Under the pieces are notes generated by a model. That model saw only the letters and a list, made by a program, of their open reading frames with translations. It did no database searches and was not told the origin of the DNA. A stretch of 64,000 bases of DNA, from assembly GCF_020379485.1 (NCBI RefSeq), contig NC_063442.1, forward strand, positions 13,080,009 to 13,144,008, given 5' to 3'. Every line of letters begins with the position of its first letter. The first letter of the stretch is position 1. The translations under genes were made by a program, and so were the position numbers. Shown here piece after piece: positions 46,331-58,229 of this stretch. The stretch comes from Brassica napus (taxonomy: Eukaryota > Streptophyta > Magnoliopsida > Brassicales > Brassicaceae).

Positions 46331-49300
46331 CGTTTTAATCCATTTCTCTTATTCTTCACATATATTAATATATGTGTGACACTATAGTAACAATTTTTTG
46401 TTTTTTAATTTTTTAGAACAACATATCTGTAATCATAAGCATCACGTGTGAAAATCCAAATGATAGATGATAATCTTAAAATAATGATACTCTCTGAATT
46501 GCACAAACACGACACAGTGACCAAAGGTTTCTGAGAGAGTTACATACAAAAACACAATATGACTTTGTTTAAAATTGAGAGACACCTTCTGTAGTTGGGA
46601 CACATTTTCCATACAGCTATCCTTTTATGTACATAATTACCCTTGCTTTTAGTGTAAAGAGAAGTATGTTCCCTTCAAGGAAGAAACGATTTGGTTAGTG
46701 AGCTGTAACTAGAATAACTAAGTTTTCTTTGAGTTGCAATTAATGATAAAGTATGCAAACAAAAAAGTAGGTATATGGGAGAAAGTGAATTGTTCTTGGT
46801 CGTAGGATCAAGCCTTAAAGATCTAAAGTTTTAAAAAAGAAAAGATCTAATGGCTGCGGAGAAGCTAGAGTTCTAGGAGTGGGCTTGGTGCAATTAATAA
46901 GGAAAGGACATTGGTGAAAGCAGAGGATGGCATGAATTTTCGCCAGAGATTTGTTTTGTGTTGAGATCTAAGGTGAAAGAGAAAGTGAGGAGAGTTCGCT
47001 TTAGCTCTCTACTGAATCTGGTCAAGCAAAGGTATGTGTTGATTTTGTTAAGATTTTGTTCGATCCTGTCTTTTATGAAGTTGTGATTTTGGTTGTTTCT
47101 TGCCTTAAATGCAGATGGATGGGACTCTCGTGGTGTGTTGTGGTCAAGGCTTGTGGATGTTCGAATTAGGGTTCTCAGGTGTGTTGTGGATAGGACTCTC
47201 GTGGTTAGTGTGATTGTTGTGGTGATGGATGTGTTGTGGATGGGACTCTCGTGGTTAGGGGGAGTGTTGTTGTGGTCGGGAGTGTTGTGGTCAAGGCTTT
47301 GGTGGTCAGTCTGTGAATGGATGCCAATGTTGGCGACGGTGCCAGTGTGATCTTGTAGGCTTTGGTCTGGGTGGAGGTAGTGTTGTGCGGCATATTGGCC
47401 AAATGATAGGGGAGTGACTTCCAAGTGATTCTTGTTCCTCCGGCTGAAGTGGGACCTGAGAAAAAAAAAAAGTCGGTGAAAGAGTGTTTGCATTATGAAG
47501 CGCCATGTTGTGTAAGTGGAGTGAAATCTCACTGGGATGTAGGGAGCATTTTATGTCGGCTGTTCGGCTGTATGGGTTTGAAGTTTTGTTAATTTAGTTT
47601 AACGGGTTTAACTTTTTCACTAATAGATCTTTTTTTTGGTTTCTAAACAAAAAGTATTTAAACAAAATCTGATTGTATCATACAAAAAAAAGTACAAACG
47701 TTTACAAAATGCAAAAACTATCATCTTATATGAATCTCGTAAATACCCAGAACATGGAAGACGCATGTGGGATCTTCTTGGTTATCCATATCGCATCTGA
47801 CCACCTCTTATCTGACCACGGCGCACTTGACCTCCCCCCCCCCCCCGAACTCTCATGTCCACAGCCACCATATTCACACAACTGTCGTCCACACCCATCA
47901 CATCCACACATCCTCTGTCCACAGCAGTCACATTCACACCTCACATATCCCCGACATCGACATCTACAGATTCCCAATCCACAATATCCACACAAACAAA
48001 GTGTACACCTCAAATAGACATGTTACATGCGGTTATCCACCGGCTTCCTCTTCCACTTCATGAGAGCTCGCAGTCGAACATCCTTTCCTCACCAGAGCTC
48101 GCAACTGAAACTGCCGCGGCGTAGAACAAACAAGCGGAAAAGAACAGGCGGCTGTAGAGAACACAGAGAGTTGTCTGATGGAGAAATAGAAATCAAAAAT
48201 ATGTCGAGAGGGAGAAAGGGGATTAACCTTCCATGTGGAGTTTGTCTGTTAATCAACGGAGGCGGAAAGTAACAGAGATTCGAGGTTTAGAAACAGAGAT
48301 CGAAACTCTGAGATGGCGAAACAGATATTGAGATTCGGGGAACGATAAACAGGAATCAGGAAAACGTCGACAGTGGAAAAGTTAGATTTGAGTTCAATTT
48401 CGGAGTTCGATTTCTGGATCTAGAAGATGTCGGGAGATAAATAAATTAGGGTTTATCTCTCAACGGTGAGTCTTTAAACGATAATAGATTTTGTGAATAT
48501 AGGGGAAGAGATAAGGTTATTAGAAGAAGAAATGTTTTATTTCTTTTTAAAAAGGTAAAAAAATTATATCGGTTTGGTTAATTGGATTGGCTAACGAGAG
48601 ACACCTCTCTCTTAGTTGGAGATTATCTTGGTAAATCTAATATGATAAAGTGTCCCATAGACACAATGTGTCTCTTAGTGATATTGGAAACTCAAGTTGT
48701 GTCTCCCAGCGTAAATATTTCAAGGTTTCTCCTCTCTTCAGTCGGACATATCTAATTCATGTGATATCTTTTGTTGGTTCTCATGTGAAATCTTCAACTT
48801 CTAATGAAGGATGTCTAGCTAACCCTTAAGCCAATGGCAAATCCGAAAAATTTTCCCAAAAAAATAATGATTCTTATTATATCGGGTATTTTAGATATAT
48901 CCATAAAAACCATAAGCCATAAACATACTTGTAAGAAAGTAAACAATAATTTCATATCGAAATATATGTATTAAGTTTCTTCTTCTTTTCATATTAAGTG
49001 CAAATATTTTATTTAAAATAACTTACATGCATGTGTTTACTATGTCGAGTAAATAAAACAAACTTTTATAACTTTCTCTCATAGAATATTATCTATCAAG
49101 TAATTCTTAAGAACTTGGAAATATATCTAAATAATTAATAAGTACTTGTAAGTAGTAAGTAATCGAACAAGACAAGTAACTCACAAGTAACATATTTTTG
49201 GACAAGTATTCGAAATAACAAGTACTTGTTTCCGACAAGTCAAGTACAAGTCCAAAAATTCATTACTCGTTCAAGGCAAGCCAAATATCAAATATATGTA

Positions 49301-49353
49301 AAAAAAGTAAATACTCGCGTTGCGCCTCCCCCTAGTAGATACTGGATTAGGTT
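46331..49353. other. Spacer with opposed GT-rich tracts, no firm gene
   Basis: Two low-complexity tracts face each other: GT-rich on plus at about 47100-47360 (gactctcgtggt three times) and CA-rich at about 47850-48010 (cacattcacac type). Frames through them (minus 46894-47532, minus 47726-48013, plus 47673-48017) have repetitive Thr/His/Pro or Cys/Gly composition expected of such DNA. A 'gagagacacct' phrase occurs near both flanks (about 46567 and 48597). This may be an old non-autonomous DNA transposon, but I cannot define its ends. Confidence 0.35.
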
Positions 49354-49611
49354 CAGGGCCGTACCTGAATGGAGGCAAGTCAAGCATATGCTTGGGGCCT
49401 TAGGTAAAATAAGTATTTAAAGGGCCAATAGCTTGACTAGTTCTTCCCTAGATCTGTTGGCTACAGCAGCATTTTGTAGTTTTAAAGGTGAGAAGTTCGA
49501 TTCTTCCTCGATGTAAGATAAGAATAGATTTTAATTTCTCATTAGTTGATTGTAACATGGTAATATTAGTGTTTTGTGCTTGGGGCCCATGGGATGTCAG
49601 GCACGGCCCTG
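49354..49611. mobile_element. hAT-type MITE, 258 bp
   Basis: Terminal inverted repeats CAGGGCCGTACCTGA (left) and CAGGGCCGTGCCTGA (right, inverted) differ at one of 15 bases. They are flanked by 8-bp target duplications ATTAGGTT (49346-49353) and ATCAGGTT (49612-49619) with one mismatch. TIR sequence and duplication length fit the hAT superfamily. No protein is encoded. Confidence 0.85.
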
Positions 49612-49619
49612 ATCAGGTT

Positions 49620-49914
49620 TGTGGTTTATTGTGACTAGTTTAGCAACGGAAGTTTTGTGGCATTTCGCGGTTTTTGTAAGGACACGATTTTGTATTGATC
49701 ATTGTTTTCCTTGTGACTAATTCAATTTTTTGTTTTAAAAAAGAGCCTAAACATGAGGTTTAAAACATAATAATATATCACGTTCTGAGAATGTTTTAGT
49801 TTTAACAAAACACTAAAGCTGAATGCAAAAGCTAATAGTGTTATAAAAGCATAGGTTATAAGTTGCATTATAAATAAAGTTAAACTAAGAAGTTGAGATA
49901 TTTTTGTAAAAGCC
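49620..49914. other. Spacer before the Copia LTR
   Basis: AT-rich, no gene. ATTTT at 49910-49914 is the likely left target duplication of the Copia element. Its partner lies beyond the right edge. Confidence 0.45.
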
Positions 49915-50829
49915 GGAAAACCGGACTGACATAAAGATAAAATAAGAAACGATGTTAAGGAAATATACGAATGTAAAGACGAATACAAGAACGATAAGAA
50001 ATCGTATTCGCAAAGAGACATGGAGTCGAGATATGATATCTTTCCTTAACTCAAAATATTCGCTCCGTTAGTGAGACGGAACTGTACGAATATAGAGTCC
50101 CAGGATAAAACCATGGCAGACGAATCACGCCTCACTCGTGATCGCCCTATCGAACTATAAACTCTACGAAACACTCTCGCAAAATAGACTTACGCAGAGG
50201 GATTTTTGCTATTGGATTTTGATACGGTAAAAGTTGAGAAATGAAGGAAGAGGAGAGACGATATTTAAAGAGACGGAGACGACCCACTTCCCGCAACAGC
50301 TGCTGCACGTGGGTGAGAATCTCGCGGAGATCGAGGGAAGTTGAGTTCCGAAACTTCTTCCTCAAGACTCTCTCTTATCTCGTTTAAAATTTTCGAGAGA
50401 ATAACATGTATGACGTTTTTATTTTTTTAGACAAACTACTTGTTGTTTCAAATAAAATTGTATGCTGTTTTTTTCCCGAAATAAATGGCAAAACGTTGAG
50501 CTTAACTTGGTCCAAAAAGAATAGTTCTTATCGGGCCAAAAGCCCTCCGCCCAAGCCCAAGCCCAAGCCCACGCCGAGCCGAGCCGAGCCGGCCGGACGG
50601 CGGCGGCGGCGCGCGCGTGGGGAGCCATCCTCTCTTCTGAAGCCGTTTACACCCTCATGTGCTTAAGACTTATTTATACTCCTCTGTTTTGTTCCTCATA
50701 GCCGATGTGGGATGTTCCCATTTTCATTCATTAAAGCCAAAGGCTTTTTTAATCTCCCGTAGGCCCATTTCTCTTCACTATTACCTTTTATTATTTTAGC
50801 CAATTGGGCTTAATAATTTAGGTCCAACA
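49915..50829 (-). repeat. Copia 3' LTR, 915 bp
   Basis: On minus it starts TGTTGGACCTAAATT at 50829 and ends CGGCTTTTACA at 49915. The same 3' end recurs at 63990-64000 next to the leader, which confirms the boundary. It includes a TCCCACATCGG block common in Copia LTRs, a TATA box and a very GC-rich tract (50555-50625). Frames across it are not genes. Confidence 0.85.
50669..50680 (-). promoter_or_regulatory. TATA box of the Copia LTR
   Basis: GAGTATAAATAAGTC on the minus strand, about 150 bases into the LTR and just after the TCCCACATCGG block. This is the usual place for the transcription start of a Copia element. Confidence 0.55.
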
Positions 50830-50841
50830 ATCCCCCACATG
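50830..50841 (-). other. Copia polypurine tract
   Basis: ATGTGGGGGAT directly precedes the 3' LTR on the minus strand. It would prime second-strand synthesis. Confidence 0.75.
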
Positions 50842-51454
50842 AATAGAAATGATTCTAAACATATGCAGACTAAATGCAGACTCGATAGACTCTAAAAACT
50901 ATACTTATTCTAATCCTGACTAGACTAGACATACTTATCGAAAGTGTTTGCGAAAATTCACTGTGTTTGAGTTGGTGGCATTTTTAAGCCTTGAACCACT
51001 CATAGTTAATATCTGTCGGGTTTACTTTACCAGAAGGTGAACATGATGTCTTGAACCAACCGGTGTTTTATGTAGACCGAGACAACACGCATAACGCAGC
51101 TTCATTTTCTCGTAGAACTTAGTTCTCTATTGTGTTCATTGTGGCCCTAAACTATTCCTGGCTTTCATGAGTGAACTTAGAGAATATAGCCTTGCATTCA
51201 TTCTCCTAGAAACGGCCCCATTTCACACTCATTAGGTGATTGACCATGAAAAGTATTGAGTAATACTCTGCTTAAGAAGCTATGGAATCATTAAAAGCTT
51301 ATGCTTATCCTTCTCACATTTGTTAGCACTTTTATCATCTTAGGAGCTGGGAAGAGACTACTTATCTCAAGTGCTTTGGTTAGATTCTGTTTGATTCTGT
51401 TTTCCCTTTGAACCTACGTCTTGGGATCTCCAGTCATGATAGGTATGATTGCAA
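50842..51454 (-). other. Copia 3' untranslated region
   Basis: About 610 bases between the pol stop and the polypurine tract. No further gene is seen. Confidence 0.6.
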
Positions 51455-53848
51455 TCATGCATCCTCATTCGTTATAGGCTTTAAACCCATTCCTTTTGAT
51501 GATTTAGCAACAACATCTCGTGACAAACCTTTAGTAAATGGATCCGCTAGGTTGTCAGCCGATTTGATGTAGTCTATTGTAATTACACCAGTTGAGATAA
51601 GTTGTCTAGCGGTTTTATGTCGTCTTCTGATGTGACGAGATTTACCATTGTAGAGATTATTCTCAGCCTGAGCAATAGCTGATTGACTATCACAATGTAT
51701 GCGTATAGCTGGCACAGGTTTCTCTCACATAGGAATATCTTCCAAAAAATTTCTAAGCCATTCAGCTTCTTCTGCTGCTTTGTCTAAGGCTATGAACTCA
51801 GATTCCAGTGTTGATCTGGCTAACACTGTTTGTTTGGTAGATTTCCATGATATTGCTGCTCCACCTAGTGTAAAGACATATCCACTCGTGGATTTTGAGT
51901 TTTTAGAATCTGATATCCAGTTTGCATCACTGTATCCTTCTAAAACTGCTGGTTCTTTACCATAGTGAAGCCCAAAATCTTTGGTGTAGCGCAAGTAATT
52001 GAGTACCCTCGTTATAGCTTTCCAGTGTGTATGACCTGGATTACTAGTATATCGACTAAGTACGTTTACTGCATGCGCTAGATCTGGTCTAGTACAATTT
52101 GTCAAGTACATGAGACTTCCGATCACACGTGCGTACTCGTTTTGTGAAACCGCTTCACCTGAATTCTTTGTCAAGTGCATTTGGGGATCTAATGGAGTTT
52201 TTGCCGTACTATTAGAGTAATTTTTAAATCTCTCTAATATTGTTTGAGCATAATGAGATTGGGTTAAGATAATTCCGTTTGAATTTCTTGTGACTTTAAC
52301 CCCGAGAATTACATCTACTAATCCCAAGTCTTTCATCTCAAATGTCCCTTTGAGCATGTTCTTTGTTTGATTGATAATGTCTTTATTGCTTCCAATAATG
52401 AGCATATCATCTACATATAGACATAGCAAAACATACGCATTTTTGGTAGTTTTGTAGTATATGCATTTGTCACATTCGTTTATTTTGAAACCATTTGACA
52501 TCATTGTATTGTCAAATTTTTCGTGCCATTGTTTAGGAGCTTGTTTAAGCCCATAAAGTGACTTTACAAGTCAACATACTTTGTCTTCTTGTCCGGGAAT
52601 GACAAAACCTTCAGGTTGTTTCATGTAAATTTCCTCTTCTAAATCACCATTTAGAAAAGCAGTTTTTACATCCATTTGATGGATTTCTAGGTCTCTTAAG
52701 GCTGCGATTGCTATCATTAGTCTTATTGATGTTATTCTCGTCACTGGAGAATATGTATCAAAATAGTCAAGACCTTCTTTTTGTCGGAATCCTTGAACTA
52801 CAAGCCTAGACTTGTATTTTCCACCAGGTTTGCGTGTCATTATCCATTTATTCTCTAATGCTTTGCAGCCAGGTGGTAAATCCGTTATGTAATACGTATA
52901 ATTTTGCATAATCGAATCTAATTCACTCCTGACAGTTTTGTTCCAAAATGGAGCTTCTGGTGAAGCCATGGCTTCTGCCAAAATTTTTGGAGCATTTTCT
53001 ACTAAAAATGTCATTAGGAAATCTTCTCCAAAAGATTTTTCCTTTCGAGCTCTTTTGCTTCTTCGAGGTTCATCTTTTTCTTCATTTTCTGAAATATCAT
53101 TTATAGAAATCTCGACGTTTGTCTCAGTTTCTGAGTTCTTGTCATTGTCTCTTTCTTCTCGAGTTCGTTTTGAACCTTGTTTTTCCCTATATGGAAAAAT
53201 ATTTTCGAAGAAAAATGCATTTCTTGATTCCATGACTGTATTTTCATGAATATCTGATATTTCAGATTTATGTACCAGAAATCGATAAGCATTACTGTTA
53301 TGTGCATATCCGGTGAAGATACAATCCACTGTTTTAGGTCCAATAGTGACCTTTTTTGGTGGCGGTACTGCAACTTTTGCCAGGCACCCCCACACTTTGA
53401 GGTATTTATACGAAGGTAAATTACCTTTCCATAATTCATATGGAGTTTTGCCAGTTATTTTGTGTGGAATTTTGTTGAGGATATAATTAGTGGTAAGCAA
53501 CGCTTCCCCCCACATGTTCTGGGGTAACCCAGATTCCTGCAACATAGCATTCATCATCTCTTTTAGAGTTCGATTTTTTCGTTTAGCAACTCCATTAGAT
53601 TCTGGTGAGTAAGGAGCTGTAGTTTGATGGATTATTCCATGTTCTTTACAGAATTCATTGAACGGACCATCATACTCGCCTCCTCTGTCGCTTCTAACTA
53701 CTTTAATAGTTGTTTTAAGCTGATTTTCAACCTCGAGTTTAAATTCTTTAAATTTTTCTAAGGTTTCATCTTTGCTATGTAATAAATAAACATAACAATA
53801 TTTTGTGCAGTCATCTATGAAGGTCACAAAGTATTTTTTACCACCTCT
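51455..53848 (-). pseudogene. Copia pol C-terminal part: integrase core, reverse transcriptase, RNase H
   Basis: Begins at the insertion point in the integrase core ([20 protein letters not shown]), with RSDRGGEYDGPF (second Asp), then PYSPESNGVAKRKNRT where the catalytic Glu of the DDE triad is replaced by Lys (codon 53582-53584). The GKTPYELW region and reverse transcriptase follow (GGKYKSRLVVQGFRQKEG, MDVKTAFLNGDLEEEIYMKQPEGF, the YVDDM active site and [11 protein letters not shown]), then RNase H ([52 protein letters not shown]). Two in-frame TGA codons break it, one at 52571-52573 just before the reverse-transcriptase [12 protein letters not shown] block and one near 51723 just after EDIPM. 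All three changes are consistent with C-to-T or G-to-A transitions. Non-functional. Confidence 0.88.
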
Positions 53849-56685
53849 TGTCATGTCCCCGATCTTGGATAGGATCGTCCGGACGGACTGCGATTCAAGG
53901 AAACGCACCAGTCAGGTCACATGACCTAAGGACAAGCGTGTCATGGTCCTGAATGAGGGTTAAGGGCATCAGTCAGCTGAGACTTAGCCAGGATACGATG
54001 GAAATAAGGGTAAAGGAGCTGGGTGAGTGTTTAGGCAGCTGGACGAGTGTTGGCTTGAGTTCAATCAGCTCGGTTCAGCTGGTATTCAGTTCACCATGAT
54101 CTGTTCAGCTCACAGGAGCTGGTAGACTAGCTCACTCAGCTGGGAACAGCTGGAGGTCAGCTCAATCCAGTGAATGGTGCGTTCTGGTTCGGATCAGTGT
54201 GGGCGAGTCCGGGACGGTTACTGGGCGAGCCGATGGTCCGGGTGCAGGACGGTTCGACCAAGTGGGTCTTAGGCTTGGGACAGGGAGTGGGCAAGCTTCC
54301 AGAGTGTGAGCTGAGGCTCAGTGATCGATTTGCCAAAGGAAGAAAAGGGGAGAAACCGCCAATGGGCGGTTATGGGGCGGTTATGGGACGGTTTTGGGAA
54401 GAAGGGATGTGATTGGTTGGTAACTGTTCGCCCAGGCGGTTGGGGACAGTTTAAATCGTCTTCTCCCTCTCATTTCTGCCATTCTGGTCGATTCCTACAC
54501 CCTGAAACACAAAGAAACACAAAGAAAATACAGAGAGTTGGTCGGATTCCCAATCCAAGACCCATGGTGGTGTGAAGGCCATAAAGAGGCAGTTTTGGGA
54601 AAGATCAAGGGGGAAAGTTATGAACGACTTTCTGGTGGCTTTTGATCCGTGATGTTATCACCCAATGCATCCTCCAGGGCCTGAGAACACACGCAAATGG
54701 TGAGGAGAGAAGGTAGATGACCGGAATTCATTCCTAAAGGCCAAGACAGCCTTCAGGCAGATGTGTGTAGAAAGGCAGTTTCATGGAAGTGCAAGGGGAG
54801 TTATGAACGACCCTGTGGTAGGTTTCCACCACTGATGAACACGTCCTAGGCTTCCTCTGCATCTTGGGAACACACGCAAACACCCAGGAGAGAAGGGAGA
54901 AGGCCGGACTTCACTCACAATGGCATGAATAGCCTTGAAGGTGGATGCAGTGTAGAAACTGGTTTCATGGAAGTTCCATGGAAGGAGTGATGGTTACGAA
55001 CCATGGTTAGATCTTATAAATACTGGAAGTATGTGAAAAGGGTTTGATGAAGGCGTGCTAGGAAGAGCATGGACGCCCCTGATGAGGTAACAGGTGGGGA
55101 CTGCAGACCATTGGGCATAGTCTGGTACACTATGGGCTGATCTGGTCCTGCAGTTACACCTTACTCTGTTTTATGATTATTAATCATATTATTCCTTGTT
55201 CTTATGATTGAGATTGATTATTAGACATAGTAGCACTGAACCATGGCTTGACCGGTTCAGAAGAACCCTACATGGCCTTGGTTTGGCAGCTAAGTCTGGA
55301 TCTCCTACTTCCTGATGGATTTATGGTGATCTGAATTTGGAATCCTCTTAGTGGTGAATTATCATGAATTATCATGGTATTTGGGGATTTTTATCTGATT
55401 GATTTCGAGATGGTCAAGGTGGCCGGTGGGGCTGTCCTAGGTCGAGATCCATAGGATTGAGATCGGTTCTTGGAATTCTGACTTGACCATTCTCTTAGTT
55501 AAGATTTATCATGAATTATCATGAATCCTAATGAGTTTTTAGGGATTGATTTAGAGATGGTCCCTTGGGCCGGTTTGGCTGATCTTGGCCGAGATCTATG
55601 GGATGGAGGCCGGTTCTGGGAAATCTGATTGGACCATTCTCTTAGTTATGATTTATCATGAATTGTCATGAATGTTAATTGATTTTTGGAGCAGGTTTGC
55701 TTGCGGTCGAAATTGCACCTGAGGGCATATTGGGGTCAGATCCTTGTGTTAGGATATCTGATCATATGTTGTGTGCTGGAACATATTGTCACTTATGATA
55801 TTGATCATAAGGAATTGCTGGTTATTAACCTTGGTGTTGGTAAGGCAGGCCGTGCGTGATCTGATCATTGGCAAGGATGGACGACCTGATCCTTGGATGA
55901 TGGATCAAGGTGTCTGATCTGATTGATCAAAGGATGCACCGGTGGTAAGAGAAACACTAATCAGGTTCAGTGGGACATGGTTCTATGACTGATTAGGAAG
56001 TATGAAGACTCATCAGTTCTGAGTCATGTGGGGTGGTTGGTTGATTGACTCAGGATCTGATGGGCATTGTTAGTCTTTGTGAGGACTTGATCTGGTTAGT
56101 CCGTGAGAGGACTTGGTATGATTAGTTCATGAGCTGGACTTGGTATCATAAGTTGATAAGGCAAAAGGATGTGGAACAGTGCATGAACTGGTAAGGGCCA
56201 GATGCATGTCCTTAGCTGATTGAAGACTTCCCAAAGGTTACTTATGTCTGTGGGGATGGTTGGCTGAATGACTAAGTACCCAAGGGAAGAGTTTATGCAG
56301 GTATGATCTGTCAATGTTGCATAGATCTAGATAGAATGGCTTAGGGGAACAGAACCTCTGATTGTATGACTTGGTCTAGGTTCAGATTCGACCTTGGAGC
56401 TAGCTGGCAGTTGTGTTTACTGACCAGTAGCTGAGGTGAACTGATCAGACAAGTGTTAGATTGGATTTAGTCCAATGGATGATAGATGTTATTCCGCTGT
56501 GCATAAGTTGAAATGATCTAAGCTAGGGAATGACTAAGGTAGTCTTGAGCTAAGATCTGAGTTAGCCCTCGCCTATGGGCGATGTTTTTAAATAAAGGGC
56601 AAAATTTTTAGAGGTTCGGTCAGTGTATAGACCGAGCGACGTGAGGCATCGACCGCGGCCTGGTCGGCCGGGATCGGGTCTTACA
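53849..56685 (+). repeat. Gypsy 5' LTR, 2837 bp
   Basis: TG...CA ends. The interior is built from diverged tandem units: one set repeats about every 183 bases (gaacacacgcaaa at 54685 and 54868), another about every 145 bases (tcatgaattatcatg at about 55365, 55510 and 55655). A TATA-like cttataaatact lies at about 55014-55025. The identical short frames at 54170-54412 and 54321-54575 (repeated in the other LTR) are LTR sequence, not genes. Confidence 0.9.
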
Positions 56686-56688
56686 AGT

Positions 56689-56700
56689 TGGTATCAGAGC
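56689..56700 (+). other. Primer-binding site (initiator tRNA-Met)
   Basis: TGGTATCAGAGC, complementary to the 3' end of plant initiator tRNA-Met, three bases after the 5' LTR. This is standard for plant LTR elements and fixes the plus orientation. Confidence 0.85.
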
Positions 56701-57419
56701 ATGCTTGATCCTGTTGAGGACAGTGCTCAAATATGTTAAGTTCCAAACCGAAATTATTTCTGAAAACTGAGATGACTTGGAACCTTTGTTGTGGTGAGCC
56801 AAGTGAGAGTTGAGGTAAGTTTGGGTTTAATGCTTGTGAACGGGGAAGTTCCAAGATGAGCCGGCTTAGCCAAGATACATTCTTCCACGGCAAGACCCTG
56901 AAAACATAAAGGTTAGTTTATCTAGTTATTTGGGAATAATAGACGGATTGGATGATTGTCGCAATGCAAGATCTTTGTATGGACGACCTGGACAAGGGAA
57001 GTAACATGGACCAGAGAGTGGCTTAGGTTGAAAGAAACGTGCAGCACTCTCTTGGAGGTAAATGTTATTCCTTGATGGCCGTTCAAAACAAGTGAGCATA
57101 TGCAATGTTCATGTTAGTCTAAGGGAGACACTACATGGCTAGTACATGAGTGGGCTTGTGATCAGATGGATCAGCTTGGACTCAGTGTAAGTCAAGGTAG
57201 GATTCCTTAAGATTGAGTGAATGAAATGGATCAATTCCAAGAGGAATTGGAAACACGATGTTAAGTATCTTAGTATGATGAGGATTGAGGTATACTATAA
57301 ACACTTTTGTGAATGGTATGGGACGTTCACAGATGTGTGATGCTTTGGAGAATGGTATGGGACATTTTCCAAATGTGTGATCAAACCGAGATCCTACTCA
57401 TCTAAGTACTTAATGATCG
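56701..57419 (+). other. Gypsy interior, gag region not recognisable
   Basis: Sits where gag should be, but no zinc knuckle or long open frame is visible. It is probably rearranged remnant sequence. Confidence 0.5.
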
Positions 57420-58229
57420 GTGGTGTGGAAACACATTATTTGATACTGGAGCTACACATAGTGTTGTGAGTCCAGGAATGGTTGGAAAAGGTTTGTTCCA
57501 GTATGGAACATGGGATGGTTCTGAACGAGTGAGTGCGGCCGGAGGGCAAGTTATGAACTCACTCGGTCTGGTTAAGGACATCCCTGTGGTGATCTTGGAT
57601 AGGCCGATGCCTATAGATCTGATTGTTGTCCCCCTCAAGCATCGTGAAGTGATCTTGGGCATGGACTGGTTGGGAAAGTATCGGGCAACTCTAGATTGTC
57701 ACCGGGGAAGGGTGCAACTTGAGAACGAGTTTGGACCCCGATTAAGTACCAAGGAATCATGCCAACCTCTTGTAGTTTGGTGGTTTCAGCAGTCCAAGTA
57801 GAACGGATGCTTGGAAATGGTTGTGAGGCCTGTTTGGCTACCATTTACACTGATGAGGTTGTAGGGGCCTGTGACCCAGAGGGTATACCGTTGGTTCGAG
57901 AATTTCAGGATGTGTTTGGGGCACTACAGGGCATTCCCCCTGATAGGGCTGACCCATTCATCATTGAATTGGAACCTGGAACGGCCCCATTATCTAAAAG
58001 TCCATATAGAATGGCACCAGCTCAGATGGCAGAGCTGAAGAAGCAACTTGAGGAGTTGCTTGAGAGGGGTTCATACACCCTAGTGTATCACCTTGGGGAG
58101 CACCAGTCCTATTTGTTAAGAAAAAAGGATGGTAGCTTTAGGTTGTGCATTGATTATAAGGGTTTGAACAGGGTGACTGGGAAGAACAAGTACCCTTTAC
58201 CCAGGATTGATGAATTGCTGGAATCATAA
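57420..58229 (+). pseudogene. Gypsy protease and reverse-transcriptase start (fragment)
   Basis: Protease first: LFDTGATHSVVSPGMV with the catalytic DTG, then VILGMDWLGKYRATLDCHRG (to about 57735). After a frame change comes the spacer and reverse-transcriptase start: [59 protein letters not shown] and [13 protein letters not shown]. Between ELLERGS and KKDGS the reading leaves and re-enters the family frame, indicating two small indels. It stops at 58229, before the YxDD active site. The rest of pol is absent. Confidence 0.85.

Noticed and set aside
46894..47532. 212-codon minus-strand frame rich in Thr/His
   Set aside because: It is the complement of a GT-rich low-complexity tract. The composition follows the repeat and no domain is visible.
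47726..48013. Minus-strand Cys/Gly-rich frame resembling a small secreted cysteine-rich protein
   Set aside because: The Cys codons come from tgtgga/tgtgga-type simple sequence. There is no signal peptide and no regular cysteine framework.
50406..50666. 86-codon frame with Pro/Arg-rich tail
   Set aside because: It runs through the GC-rich microsatellite of the Copia LTR.
54170..54575. Identical short frames found again at 59082-59487
   Set aside because: They lie inside the two gypsy LTRs. The identity reflects LTR duplication, not a duplicated gene.
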